Positions 24,317 through 33,700 of a stretch of DNA of 37,579 nt are shown here, piece by piece. The DNA is from Maribacter arcticus. GTDB lineage: Bacteria; Bacteroidota; Bacteroidia; Flavobacteriales; Flavobacteriaceae. The position numbers and the translations under genes were made by a program. The DNA is taken from the NCBI RefSeq assembly GCF_900167935.1, contig NZ_FUYL01000009.1:196615-234193 (forward strand). The letters are read 5' to 3'. A model generated the notes under the pieces. That model did not search any database. It was not told the DNA's origin and saw only the letters and a program-made list of their open reading frames with translations. Each line of letters opens with the position of its first letter. Positions within the stretch are counted from its first letter, which is position 1.

Positions 24317-25528
24317 TTAAAGAACTTCTGCCACCACAAAATTACTTCCACCAACATAAATGAAATCATTTTTAGAAGCTTGTTTTTTTGCCGCTTTAAA
24401 AGCCTTATTAACAGACTTATAAGTTTCTCCATTCAAGTTATATCGAACACAACGGTCTGATAATATTTTTTCGTCAAGACCTCTAGAAATTTTAGGTTTG
24501 CAAAAATAATAAGTCGCATTTGAGGGAAACAACGGCAATATTGCACTGATATCTTTATCCTTAACAAAACCTATTACCACATGAAGCTTTTCATATTCTT
24601 GCTCTTGCAATTGATTCAGTACAATTGCCAAACCTTCTTTATTATGTGCCGTATCACAAATTATAGTTGGTTTAGTTCCAATTTGCTGCCAACGACCCAT
24701 TAAATGAGTGTTTTCAACCACCTTTTCTAATCCTTTAACAATATGTTTTTCTTCAATTTTAAAAGTTACAAGCTCGCTTAAGGTAGCCAAAACTCCTTTG
24801 ATATTTTTTTGCTGATAAGACCCAAGCAATCCTATTTTATATGTAGAAAATATTTTCTCTTGAGCAAAAACAATTTTAGCATTCAAAGCGGTAGCGGTCT
24901 CCTTAAAAACAGGAGCTGTTTCCTCATTAAATTCACTAATCACTACAGGTATATTCCTTTTAATTATACCTGCTTTTTCATAAGCTATCTTCGCAAGGGT
25001 ATCTCCTAACATATCGGTATGATCAAACCCTATATTCGTAATTAGACTTACTTCTGGTGTAATTATATTAGTAGAATCTAGTCTGCCACCTAAGCCTACC
25101 TCTATGACCGCTATATCAACATTTTCGTTTGCAAAATATGAAAAAGCCATACCGACCGTCATTTCAAAAAAGGATAATTTATTTCTTTCGAAGAACGATT
25201 GATTTTCATCAATAAAATCAACAACCCACTTTTTAGCTACTTTTTTTCCGTTGACTCGAATGCGTTCTCTGAAATCTTTTAAATGCGGCGAAGTATACAG
25301 ACCGACCTTATAACCTGCCTCTTGTAATACAGACGCTAACATATGACTACTAGAACCTTTTCCATTGGTTCCTGCCACATGAATAGTCTTGATTTTTTTG
25401 TGTGGATTATTTAAATGGGCAGCTAGCGAATTGATGCCATCCATCTTTGAATTAAAAGCGACCTTTCCTTTATTTTGATACATTGGAAGTTGCAAAAACA
25501 TCCAATCTAGCGTTTGTTTATAGGTCAC
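24317..25528 (-). CDS. folC: Folylpolyglutamate/dihydrofolate synthase, GTG start
   Basis: Adds glutamate to dihydropteroate and to folates, trapping them in the cell and completing the thyA/folA folate set. The 403-aa Mur-ligase-family protein shows the P-loop VAGTNGKGSS (Gly53-Ser59), YTSPHLKDFRERI, the ENVDIAVIEVGLGGRLDSTNI segment, ITNIGFDHTDMLG and a C-terminal ICDTAHNKEGL. The start codon is GTG at 25528, overlapping the tonB stop in GTGA; MTYKQTLDWMF is the usual flavobacterial beginning. It is the last protein gene of a probable nhaD-exbB-exbD-tonB-folC unit. Confidence 0.95.
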   Translation of the reverse strand: MTYKQTLDWMFLQLPMYQNKGKVAFNSKMDGINSLAAHLNNPHKKIKTIHVAGTNGKGSSSHMLASVLQEAGYKVGLYTSPHLKDFRERIRVNGKKVAKKWVVDFIDENQSFFERNKLSFFEMTVGMAFSYFANENVDIAVIEVGLGGRLDSTNIITPEVSLITNIGFDHTDMLGDTLAKIAYEKAGIIKRNIPVVISEFNEETAPVFKETATALNAKIVFAQEKIFSTYKIGLLGSYQQKNIKGVLATLSELVTFKIEEKHIVKGLEKVVENTHLMGRWQQIGTKPTIICDTAHNKEGLAIVLNQLQEQEYEKLHVVIGFVKDKDISAILPLFPSNATYYFCKPKISRGLDEKILSDRCVRYNLNGETYKSVNKAFKAAKKQASKNDFIYVGGSNFVVAEVL

Positions 25529-26460
25529 TCTCCCAGTTTGAAGTTTACAACTACAAATCCTACTTGCTGACTTGGCGCATTACTATCTAAATTCCATTTA
25601 TGCATAAATGCAGTCTTCCTTGCAGGCTCTAATAAACATTGGTTATTATTCGTCGTACCTCTTACTCCTGGGGTTGCACTGATTACTTTCCCATTTCGAT
25701 CAACCACAATTTTAACCACTACAATACCAGATTCATTACATTCTTGCTGTACTTTTCCTTTATTGACCAAAGATCTTCCGTTTAACCCGTAGCCTCCTGT
25801 GCCGCTTCCAGATCCTGGACTACCATAATAGCTTGTTGCATATGGATCTCCATCTGGTTGACCTTTATCACCGGCTTTATTATCATCACCTTCACTACCT
25901 GTAGCCGTTCCATCTGATTTATTAAGACCGCCCATCATTTCATCTAAGCGCTTCTTTTTCGCTTCTTGCTCTTGCCTTGCTTTATCTTCAGCATCTTTCT
26001 TCTCTTGAGCGATTTTAGCTGCTTCTACCTTTTTCTTATTTTCCGCTTCTTCAGCCTTTTTTTTAGCATCGGCTGCAGCTTCATCAGCTTTTCGCTTTAC
26101 TTCTTTTGCCTGCTTAATTTTTATAGCCTCTTCGCTTTCCTTTGTCAAAAGTTTTTCAGCTGGTGCCTCTTTCTCTACGGCCGCTTCCTCAACCTCTTCA
26201 GGCTCTTCAATAGCCTCGGCAACTTCTTGCTTTGTTGGTTCAACTGGTGGAGTATCTAAAGGCTCTGATTGAATTTTTTCCTTTGGTTGCACCTGACCAC
26301 TACCAAAATCAGTAGTGCCAAAATTAACAGAAATGCCATTTTCTTCAGGAGGGTCCATATACGTAAGACCAATATAAAATAAAACCAACAAAAGAGCACT
26401 TAACAACAGTGTTGTAAGTGTCAATGAATTTTTCTTATGTTTTGTGTCTAAAAATGCCAT
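25525..26460 (-). CDS. tonB: Energy transducer TonB-like protein
   Basis: The 311-aa protein spans the periplasm and links ExbB/ExbD to outer-membrane receptors. One N-terminal transmembrane helix (about 13-34) is followed by a Pro/Glu-rich part and a long Lys/Glu/Ala coiled-coil segment (~85-180, repeated KKAEEAENKKKVEAAK-like heptads). A Gly/Ser-rich linker follows, then a C-terminal TonB-like domain (GRSLVNKGKVQQECNESG, VVKIVVDRNGKVI, ARKTAFMHKWNLD). The coiled coil in place of the usual Pro-rich spacer recalls TolA. Directly follows exbD with no gap; folC overlaps its stop. Confidence 0.85.
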   Translation of the reverse strand: MAFLDTKHKKNSLTLTTLLLSALLLVLFYIGLTYMDPPEENGISVNFGTTDFGSGQVQPKEKIQSEPLDTPPVEPTKQEVAEAIEEPEEVEEAAVEKEAPAEKLLTKESEEAIKIKQAKEVKRKADEAAADAKKKAEEAENKKKVEAAKIAQEKKDAEDKARQEQEAKKKRLDEMMGGLNKSDGTATGSEGDDNKAGDKGQPDGDPYATSYYGSPGSGSGTGGYGLNGRSLVNKGKVQQECNESGIVVVKIVVDRNGKVISATPGVRGTTNNNQCLLEPARKTAFMHKWNLDSNAPSQQVGFVVVNFKLGE

Positions 26461-26847
26461 TTAATTGGGCCGTACTGCCAAAATAACTTTGTAATTATTT
26501 TTATTAGCGATATCCATAACATTAACAGCTTCTTTAATAGCCACACTCTCTTCTGCTCTTAGAATTATAGTTGGATTATCTTGACCTGCTAAAACTTTTC
26601 TTAATTCAATTTCAATATACTCTCCATTAATTCTTTGATCATTCACAAAGTATTGAAGATTCTTATCAATACTAACCGATACATTTTGAGTATTTGTAGA
26701 CTTACCTTTAGCTTTTGGCAATAATAAGTCTAAAGCATTGGGTGAGTTGGCCGTTAGCATAAAAAATATCAATAACAAGAATACAATATCTGTCATTGAA
26801 GACATGCTAAAGTCGGGACTGACTTTATTTCTTCCTTTTAATTTCAT
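26461..26847 (-). CDS. exbD: ExbD/TolR-type biopolymer transport protein
   Basis: A 128-aa inner-membrane protein with one transmembrane helix (about 17-36) containing the proton-pathway Asp20 in MSSMTDIVFLLLIFFML, followed by a periplasmic domain (LLLPKAKGKS, NLQYFVNDQRI, IILRAEESVAIKEAVNVMDIA). With ExbB it forms the proton-driven motor that powers TonB. Genes on both sides are within 0-9 nt. ExbD rather than TolR is chosen because a TonB-like gene follows. Confidence 0.92.
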   Translation of the reverse strand: MKLKGRNKVSPDFSMSSMTDIVFLLLIFFMLTANSPNALDLLLPKAKGKSTNTQNVSVSIDKNLQYFVNDQRINGEYIEIELRKVLAGQDNPTIILRAEESVAIKEAVNVMDIANKNNYKVILAVRPN

Positions 26848-26856
26848 AGTATAAAA

Positions 26857-27546
26857 TTAAAGAGGTTCGTTTAATAAATCTAGAAAATCAACTGCATTAG
26901 CCTCCATCTTATGAATAACCTTATCGGTACGATTCACTAAATGATTATAACCTACATAAGCAATAATACCTACTATAAGTCCGGCCACTGTTGTTGTCAT
27001 TGCAGTGTAAATACCTGATGCCAATGACCCCATTTCTGCCTGGCCACCACTACTTGCCATTTCATGAAAGGCAAGAATCATACCGATTACAGTTCCTAAG
27101 AATCCAATCATAGGCGCAGCACCAGCAACAGTTGCTAAAATACTTACGTTCTTCTCAAGCTTGTACACTTCAAGAGTACCAGCATTTTCGATAGCCGTGT
27201 TGATATCATCAAGTGGCTTTCCTATACGCGATATACCTTTTTCCGTTAATCTAGCAACAGGAGAATCTGTCTGTGCACAAAGTAACTTTGCCGCTTCTAA
27301 TTTACCTGATGTAACATGATCCCGTATTTGGTTCATGAAATTCTTATCTATTTTAGATGCCGCATTAACTGCCAAAAGACGTTCAAAGTAAATGTATAAA
27401 GCAACACCCAACATTATGAAGAGTACCGAAATTATAATTACACTACCTGTACCTCCATTAAAGATTAAATCTATAACCGAAAGGGTTTTCTCTTCTGACA
27501 TCAATTCATCGCTCGAATTTTGAGCCAAATCCTGGTATAATAACAT
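26857..27546 (-). CDS. exbB: MotA/TolQ/ExbB proton channel protein
   Basis: A 229-aa inner-membrane protein with three hydrophobic segments (about 30-55, 130-160, 175-200) and the ExbB/TolQ core LATVAGAAPMIGFLGTVIGMILAF...SGIYTAMTTTVAGLIVGIIAYVGYNHLV. The conserved TVxGMI and TTxxGL stretches line the proton path. It acts as the pentameric stator around ExbD. The gene is 52 nt after the nhaD stop, with no terminator or clear promoter between, so it may be read from the nhaD promoter. Confidence 0.93.
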   Translation of the reverse strand: MLLYQDLAQNSSDELMSEEKTLSVIDLIFNGGTGSVIIISVLFIMLGVALYIYFERLLAVNAASKIDKNFMNQIRDHVTSGKLEAAKLLCAQTDSPVARLTEKGISRIGKPLDDINTAIENAGTLEVYKLEKNVSILATVAGAAPMIGFLGTVIGMILAFHEMASSGGQAEMGSLASGIYTAMTTTVAGLIVGIIAYVGYNHLVNRTDKVIHKMEANAVDFLDLLNEPL

Positions 27547-27598
27547 ATTGTTCTTTAAGTATTGAATTTGCCTTTATAACGATGAATAGTGAATTAAA

Positions 27599-28969
27599 TT
27601 ATACGTTGAGCACAAAATCTCTCAACAAAATAAAAACAATGGCACCACTAATAAAACCTGCAAATGCCAACCATGCAATCTTCTTAAAATACCAGAAAAA
27701 ATCTATTTTTTCCATACCCATTGCTACAACCCCTGCAGCAGAACCTATAATTAGCATACTTCCACCTGTACCAGCAGAATAAGCGATAAAATGCCATAGC
27801 GGACTATCTAAAGGCTCACTGAACATACCCATACTAGCAGCAACCAATGGAACATTATCTATTACTGCAGACCCTAAACCAAATAGCAATACAACGATAT
27901 CTGTATTAGGTATGGCTTCGTTAAGAGCTCCGGCAGCATTAAATAATATACCTAAAGACTCCATTGCAGCAACTGCCAACAAAATCCCTAAGAAAAACAA
28001 AATACTCGGCAATTCAATTTTAGATAATGAACGATGAACAGGACTATGATGTCCTTCGCTATCTTGCCCTTCTTGTTCTACCGAAGAAATACTAAACTTC
28101 TTATTACTATATATTTCGGCAAAAGTAGCTACAACTGCCAATGACAACATCATACCTACATAAGGAGGTAAATGAGTTACGGTTTTAAAAATCGGAACGA
28201 ATAAAATAGCTCCAAGCCCTAGATATAACATAACACCGCTATATTTCGATTTTGCCTTTTCACTATCTAAATCACCATCTATTAAACCTTTAAAAACTTT
28301 GAATCTACTTGCAATTAAAACAGGGACAATCATACAGACTAATGACGGAAGAAGTACATGAAGTACCAACTGGCCAGCACTTACTCTATTTGCAATCCAT
28401 AACATTGTTGTTGTAACATCACCAATTGGCGACCAAGCACCTCCTGCATTTGCGGTAATAACAATCATACCCGCAAACCAAAGTTTTGTTTCTCTATCCT
28501 TAATAACCTTTTGAAGAATGGTTATCAAAACTATGGTGGCCGTAAGGTTATCAATTATTGCCGATAGCACGAACGCCAATATTGAAAACAACCATAGTAA
28601 TTTTCCTTTTTCCTTGGTTTTAATAAAGCCCTTAATTGTAGTAAACCCATCGAAATAATCAATGATTTCTACAATTGTCATAGCACCTAATAAGAAAAAT
28701 AAGATTTCAGCCGTTTTACCTAAATGATGTAAAAGCGATTCTTCCATCAAATGCATTCTGCCTTCATGACCCATAGAAGCAAACCCATCTACCAAACTTT
28801 GTTTGGCTGAATCGAACCAATTAGCAAAACCATCTATATCTAAGGCAATTAAAGCCCAAAGAATGGCCATCATGGCCAAAGCAGGAATAAGCTTATCTAT
28901 TTTAAGGTTGTGTTCTAGGGTAATGGCGAGATATCCTGCCAAAAAAACAATAATAATGATGGTTTCCAT
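27599..28969 (-). CDS. nhaD: NhaD-type sodium/proton antiporter
   Basis: A 456-aa polytopic inner-membrane protein of the ion transporter (arsenite permease-like) superfamily. NhaD signatures are LGAMTIVEIIDYFDGF, LSAIIDNLTATIVLI, TANAGGAWSPIGDVTTTMLWI, GLGSAVIDNVPLVAASMGMF and SAGTGGSMLIIGSAAGVVAMGMEKI. It should extrude Na+ (or Li+) in exchange for H+, fitting a marine lifestyle. It heads the minus-strand run that goes on to exbB-exbD-tonB-folC. The ATG at 28969 follows a good -7 box at 29009-29002. Confidence 0.93.
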   Translation of the reverse strand: METIIIIVFLAGYLAITLEHNLKIDKLIPALAMMAILWALIALDIDGFANWFDSAKQSLVDGFASMGHEGRMHLMEESLLHHLGKTAEILFFLLGAMTIVEIIDYFDGFTTIKGFIKTKEKGKLLWLFSILAFVLSAIIDNLTATIVLITILQKVIKDRETKLWFAGMIVITANAGGAWSPIGDVTTTMLWIANRVSAGQLVLHVLLPSLVCMIVPVLIASRFKVFKGLIDGDLDSEKAKSKYSGVMLYLGLGAILFVPIFKTVTHLPPYVGMMLSLAVVATFAEIYSNKKFSISSVEQEGQDSEGHHSPVHRSLSKIELPSILFFLGILLAVAAMESLGILFNAAGALNEAIPNTDIVVLLFGLGSAVIDNVPLVAASMGMFSEPLDSPLWHFIAYSAGTGGSMLIIGSAAGVVAMGMEKIDFFWYFKKIAWLAFAGFISGAIVFILLRDFVLNV

Positions 28970-29001
28970 TTTCGTTGGTTTATTTAATAACTACTAATTG
29001 T

Positions 29002-29009
29002 CAAATATA
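29002..29009 (-). promoter_or_regulatory. Putative -7 box for nhaD
   Basis: TATATTTG on the minus strand (29009-29002), 32 nt before the ATG; the -33 position lacks TTG. Confidence 0.45.
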
Positions 29010-29270
29010 GACTCTAATTCCAAAAAATTAAATCATCTAAAGATATTTAAAATTGTATGTGAATTCCTAATGATTTGACAATAATACCGAAGTTATCTGA
29101 CATCCAAATACTTAAAACGCCCAATTATATATTTAACAGGATTTTATTGACCCCATTTTAACGTTTAGCAAGTCATTAAATATTCATTTGCCGACTAAAC
29201 AACAATTGATAGTTCGTCCAAAATAAAACAAAAGCAAAATATTAAGGTTATAATTTCACTAGTATATCTT

Positions 29271-29278
29271 TATCTTTG
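29271..29278 (+). promoter_or_regulatory. Putative -7 box for the acyl-CoA dehydrogenase gene
   Basis: TATCTTTG, 26 nt before the ATG at 29305. The -33 region has only TTA (29248-29250). Confidence 0.5.
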
Positions 29279-29304
29279 ACACCATAACCTTTTACACAAA
29301 GTAC

Positions 29305-30444
29305 ATGGATTTTTCATTAAATGAAGAACAAAAACTTATTCAACAAGCAGCACGTGATTTCGCACAAACAGAACTATTGCCAGAAGTAATAGAGCGAGAT
29401 GATGCACAGCGTTTCCCAAAAGAACAAGTCGAAAAACTTGGCGAATTAGGCTTTCTAGGCATGATGGTCGACCCAAAATATGGCGGCAGCGGATTAGACA
29501 CTTTATCCTATGTTCTAGCAATGGAAGAACTTTCTAAAATAGACGCATCTACTTCAGTAGTCGTTTCGGTGAATAATTCTTTGGTGTGTTGGGGACTTGA
29601 AAAATATGGCAACGAAGAACAGAAGGAAAAATACCTGACAAAATTATCTACAGGTGAAATAATTGGCGCTTTTTGCCTTTCTGAACCCGAAGCTGGTAGT
29701 GATGCAACTTCTCAGAAAACTACAGCCATAGATATGGGTGATCACTATATTTTAAATGGAACTAAGAATTGGATAACCAATGGAAGTTCTGCAAGTGTAT
29801 ATATAGTAATAGCGCAAACGGATAAAGAAAAAAAACACCGAGGCATAAACGCACTGATTGTAGAACGAGGTGCTGAAGGTTTTGAAATTGGCCCAAAAGA
29901 AAATAAATTAGGCATACGAGGTAGTGATACCCACTCTTTGATGTTCAACGATGTTAAAGTGCCTAAAGAAAATAGAATTGGTGAAGATGGATTCGGATTC
30001 AAATTTGCTATGAAAACTTTAGCTGGAGGCCGAATAGGTATTGCCGCACAAGCTTTAGGAATTGCAGCAGGCGCATATGAATTAGCTTTAAAATATTCAC
30101 AGGAAAGAAAAGCTTTCGGCACTCAAATTAGCAATCACCAGGCCATAGCTTTTAAATTAGCCGATATGCACACCGAAATACAAGCCGCACGATTGTTGGT
30201 ATATCAAGCAGCTATGGATAAAGATAATGGGAAGGATTATGACCTATCTGGCGCAATGGCAAAATTATACGCCTCAAAAGTAGCAATGGAAACCACAGTT
30301 GAAGCCGTTCAAATACATGGCGGAAATGGATTCGTTAAAGATTATCATGTTGAGCGTTTAATGCGTGATGCGAAAATTACCCAGATTTACGAAGGCACTT
30401 CAGAGATTCAAAAAATTGTGATTTCTAGAAGTATATTAAATTAA
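29305..30444 (+). CDS. Acyl-CoA dehydrogenase, short-chain/butyryl type
   Basis: A 379-aa FAD enzyme that introduces the alpha-beta double bond in acyl-CoA and passes electrons to an electron-transfer flavoprotein. It shows the family N-terminus DFSLNEEQKLIQQAARDFAQ, CLSEPEAGSDA, NGTKNWITNGS, the FAD/substrate segment YSQERKAFGTQISNHQAIAFKLADM, the C-terminal VQIHGGNGFVKDYHVERLMRDAKI and the catalytic base Glu363 in YEGTSEIQ. The Glu in this loop, and length near 380, fit short-chain (butyryl-CoA) dehydrogenases. It appears monocistronic. Chain-length preference is inferred. Confidence 0.93.
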   Translation: MDFSLNEEQKLIQQAARDFAQTELLPEVIERDDAQRFPKEQVEKLGELGFLGMMVDPKYGGSGLDTLSYVLAMEELSKIDASTSVVVSVNNSLVCWGLEKYGNEEQKEKYLTKLSTGEIIGAFCLSEPEAGSDATSQKTTAIDMGDHYILNGTKNWITNGSSASVYIVIAQTDKEKKHRGINALIVERGAEGFEIGPKENKLGIRGSDTHSLMFNDVKVPKENRIGEDGFGFKFAMKTLAGGRIGIAAQALGIAAGAYELALKYSQERKAFGTQISNHQAIAFKLADMHTEIQAARLLVYQAAMDKDNGKDYDLSGAMAKLYASKVAMETTVEAVQIHGGNGFVKDYHVERLMRDAKITQIYEGTSEIQKIVISRSILN

Positions 30445-30460
30445 TTTCCATGATTCTATC

Positions 30461-30489
30461 AATCACCCCTATTCATTATATGGGTGATT
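30461..30489 (+). terminator. Possible terminator of the acyl-CoA dehydrogenase gene
   Basis: AATCACCC and GGGTGATT (8-bp stem, 13-nt loop) followed by TTAATTAAT; the T-tract is weak. It lies 16 nt after the stop codon. Confidence 0.5.
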
Positions 30490-30610
30490 TTAATTAATAG
30501 CAACTATTTTTTCGTTATACACTACATAAGTTAGGGTGAAATTGTTACAATCTTCAAATGTATCGCTCACACCCCCTCTTTCACTCCTATATTTAAAACA
30601 TTTTAACCTA

Positions 30611-30631
30611 AATTTATCAATCTGATAAATT
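30611..30631. repeat. Inverted repeat upstream of gltB
   Basis: AATTTATCA, 3-nt centre, TGATAAATT: perfect 9-bp arms, about 110 bp upstream of the gltB promoter start site. Possible regulator site. Confidence 0.5.
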
Positions 30632-30713
30632 GAACCATTCAAAAATTCGAAATTGACGATTTTTTAGCAATTTATTTAAATCGTTGAGTTTTTTATTTGA
30701 ATTACTTCGATTC

Positions 30714-30746
30714 ATTGAATATAATTCAATAAAATTGATATTTTTG
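30714..30746 (+). promoter_or_regulatory. gltB core promoter with embedded palindrome
   Basis: TTG (30715-30717), 21-nt spacer, TATTTTTG (30739-30746). The palindrome ATTGAAT-ATA-ATTCAAT (30714-30730) covers the -33 box and half of the spacer, a classic place for a repressor or activator. ATG follows at 30764. Confidence 0.55.
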
Positions 30747-30763
30747 AAGAAATACCACAAAAG

Positions 30764-33700
30764 ATGACACTGAAGAAGCAAGGATTATATCTACCGGAAT
30801 TTGAACATGATAACTGTGGGGCTGGGTTTATTTGCAGTCTTAAAGGAAAAAAATCTAACGACATTATTCATAAAGCGTTAGAAATACTTGAACGTTTAGA
30901 ACATAGAGGTGCTGTAAGTGCTGACGGTAAAACAGGAGATGGAGCTGGTATTTTAATAGATATTCCTCATGATTTCTTTCAAGCTGTTTGCGATTTTGAA
31001 TTACCTAAAGTCGGTGATTATGCTGTTGGTAATATTTTCTTTCCTAGAAAATCCAATCAGCGTGATTTTTGTATCTCAGTATTTGAAGAGAACATAAAAA
31101 AACAAGGGTTAAAATTATTGGGTTGGCGCGATGTTCCTGTAAATCGTTCTGTACCGGGTAGAATTGCTGCAGAAACCGAACCTTTTGTAAAACAAATATT
31201 CGTTGCCAAAGAGAATTCGGAACAAGATTATTTTGAATTCAATTTGAAACTTTACATCGCTAGAAAAGTAACCGAGCATACAATAATAAAATCTAAATTA
31301 TCAGAAAGCAAGTTTTTCTATGTACCTAGCTTATCTACGAAGATAATCATCTTCAAAGGCTTACTAATGCCTTTAGATATAAGCCTTTATTATTCAGATT
31401 TAATGGATTCTAGAGTTGTTACAAGGTTGGCACTGGTACACCAACGATTCTCTACAAATACATTCCCTACCTGGGATTTGGCACAACCTTTTAGATACAT
31501 GTGTCATAATGGGGAAATAAATACATTGAGAGGAAATGTTTCACGTATGTTCTCTAGAGAAGAATTGTTAGAGAACGATATGTTTGGTGATGAAATAAAA
31601 AACATACTACCAATAATTCTACCTGGTAAATCAGATTCTGCAACTATGGATATGGTGGTAGAATTACTATTAATGACCGGTAGATCTTTGCCAGAAGTTA
31701 TGATGATTCTGGTTCCTGAAGCTTGGGAGAAAAATGCAGAGATGTCTGATGCTAAGAGAGCCTTCTACGAATATCATTCATGTATGATGGAACCATGGGA
31801 CGGACCTGCATCGATACCATTTACAGACGGAAACTTTATTGGAGCTGTTTTGGATAGAAACGGACTTAGACCTTCACGATATACCGTTACAAAAGACGAT
31901 TATGTAGTTATGTCTTCAGAAACAGGCGTGGTTGACATTACCCCTGAGAATGTAGAATTTCACGGTAGGTTACAACCAGGAAAAATGTTCTTGGTTAATA
32001 TGGAAGAGGGTAGAATTATTAACGATGAAGAAATAAAGGAGAAAATAGCAAAACAATATCCTTATAGCAAATGGCTAAAAAATAATCTGGTTCACTTAAA
32101 AGATATACCATATAATGATTGCCCTTTATTTCTAGGTGAAGAGACTTTAGAAAAAAGAAAATCTGTTTTTGGATACACACTTGAGGATATAAACACCATT
32201 GTACTTCCAATGGCAAAAGCCGGAAAGGAGCCAATCGGATCTATGGGTTCAGATACGCCAATTGCAGTTTTATCACAAAGACCTCAATTAATCTACAATT
32301 ACTTTAAACAACTGTTTGCTCAAGTAACTAACCCCCCATTAGATGGTATTCGTGAAGAATTGATTACCGACATTAGTTTAACACTAGGCAGTGATCATAA
32401 TATTTTTGAATTTTCAGAATTACATTGTAGAAAATTGAAAATTCAAAACCCTGTTATCTCTAAGGAAGATTTAGATAAAATTAAAAATTACGATGTAAGT
32501 CCAGATTACAAAGTGGTTTCAATTGAAATTTTATACTCCATTAAGCAAGGCCATAATGGATTAGAAGATGCATTGCAATCTGTTTTAGACCAAGCATCCA
32601 ATGCCGTTGACGAAGGTGCTAATATTATCATATTATCTGATAGAAGTATTAATGAAGAAATGGCCCCAATTCCTGCTCTTCTAGCATGTTCTTTTGTAAA
32701 CAGTGGTTTACAAAAACTTGGCAAACGTTCGAAACTAAGTGTAATTATTGAATCTGCAGAACCTAGAGAAGTACATCATTTTGCTCTTCTTTTCGGATTT
32801 GGAGCAAGTGCAATAAATCCTTATTTGGTAAATGAAATAATTGCTGAACAGATTGAAGAACACGATATCACAGATATAACTTTTGATGAAGCAATTAAAA
32901 ATTACAATAAAGCAGTTGGCAAGGGTATTTTAAAAGTGATGAATAAAATCGGCATATCCACCCTTAACTCTTACCGTGGTTCCCAGCTTTTTGAATGTAT
33001 TGGAATAAATACTAAGGTTGTAGAAAAATACTTCCCTAATACACCTACACGAATACAAGGCATTGGTTTATATCAAATTGAAAAGGAAATTGCATTACGT
33101 CATCATAAGACATTTAGCAAAAAAGAAATAGCTGGTAATTTAGATTTAGAAATTGGTGGTGAGTATAGATGGAGAAGGGATGGCGAAAAACATATGTTCA
33201 ATCCTCTATCAATTGCAAAACTTCAAAAATCAGTTCGAAATAACGAACCTGACACCTATAAGGAGTATGCAAAAATGGTTAACGAGCAATCTCATAACCT
33301 AATGACCATTAGAGGACTTTTTGAATTCTCTAACTACGACCCTATACCATTAGATGAAGTTGAACCGTGGACAGAAATTGTAAAAAGGTTTAAAACCGGT
33401 GCCATGTCTTATGGATCTATAAGCAAAGAAGCTCATGAGAACTTAGCAATTGCCATGAACAGAATTGGCGGAAAAAGCAATTCTGGTGAAGGCGGAGAAG
33501 ATGAAAATAGATTTTATAAAAACTCAACTGGAGATTGGAGAAATAGTGCTATCAAACAAGTTGCCTCTGGTAGATTTGGAGTAACTTCTAATTATCTAAC
33601 GAACGCAAAAGAAATTCAAATAAAAATGGCACAGGGTGCCAAACCAGGAGAAGGCGGTCAATTACCTGGTCCAAAAGTAAACCCTGAAATTGCCAAGACC

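Larger units (their letters stand above)
28970..29304. other. nhaD-acyl-CoA dehydrogenase divergent intergenic region
   Basis: 335 bp without a gene. It holds the nhaD -7 box near its left end and the acyl-CoA dehydrogenase -7 box near its right end. The ~250 bp between them are AT-rich and show no repeat, hairpin or RNA gene I can recognise. Confidence 0.5.
30445..30763. other. Intergenic region upstream of gltB
   Basis: 319 bp without a gene: a possible terminator at 30461-30489, a 9-bp-arm inverted repeat at 30611-30631 and the gltB core promoter with its own palindrome at 30714-30746. The leader between promoter and ATG is short. Confidence 0.5.

Noticed and set aside
24175..24432. Minus-strand frame of 85 codons
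   Set aside because: It runs through the tRNA-Val(TAC) gene and the end of folC; a shadow frame.
29745..30122. Antisense frame of 125 codons inside the acyl-CoA dehydrogenase gene
   Set aside because: Composition mirrors the conserved dehydrogenase frame; no motif of its own.
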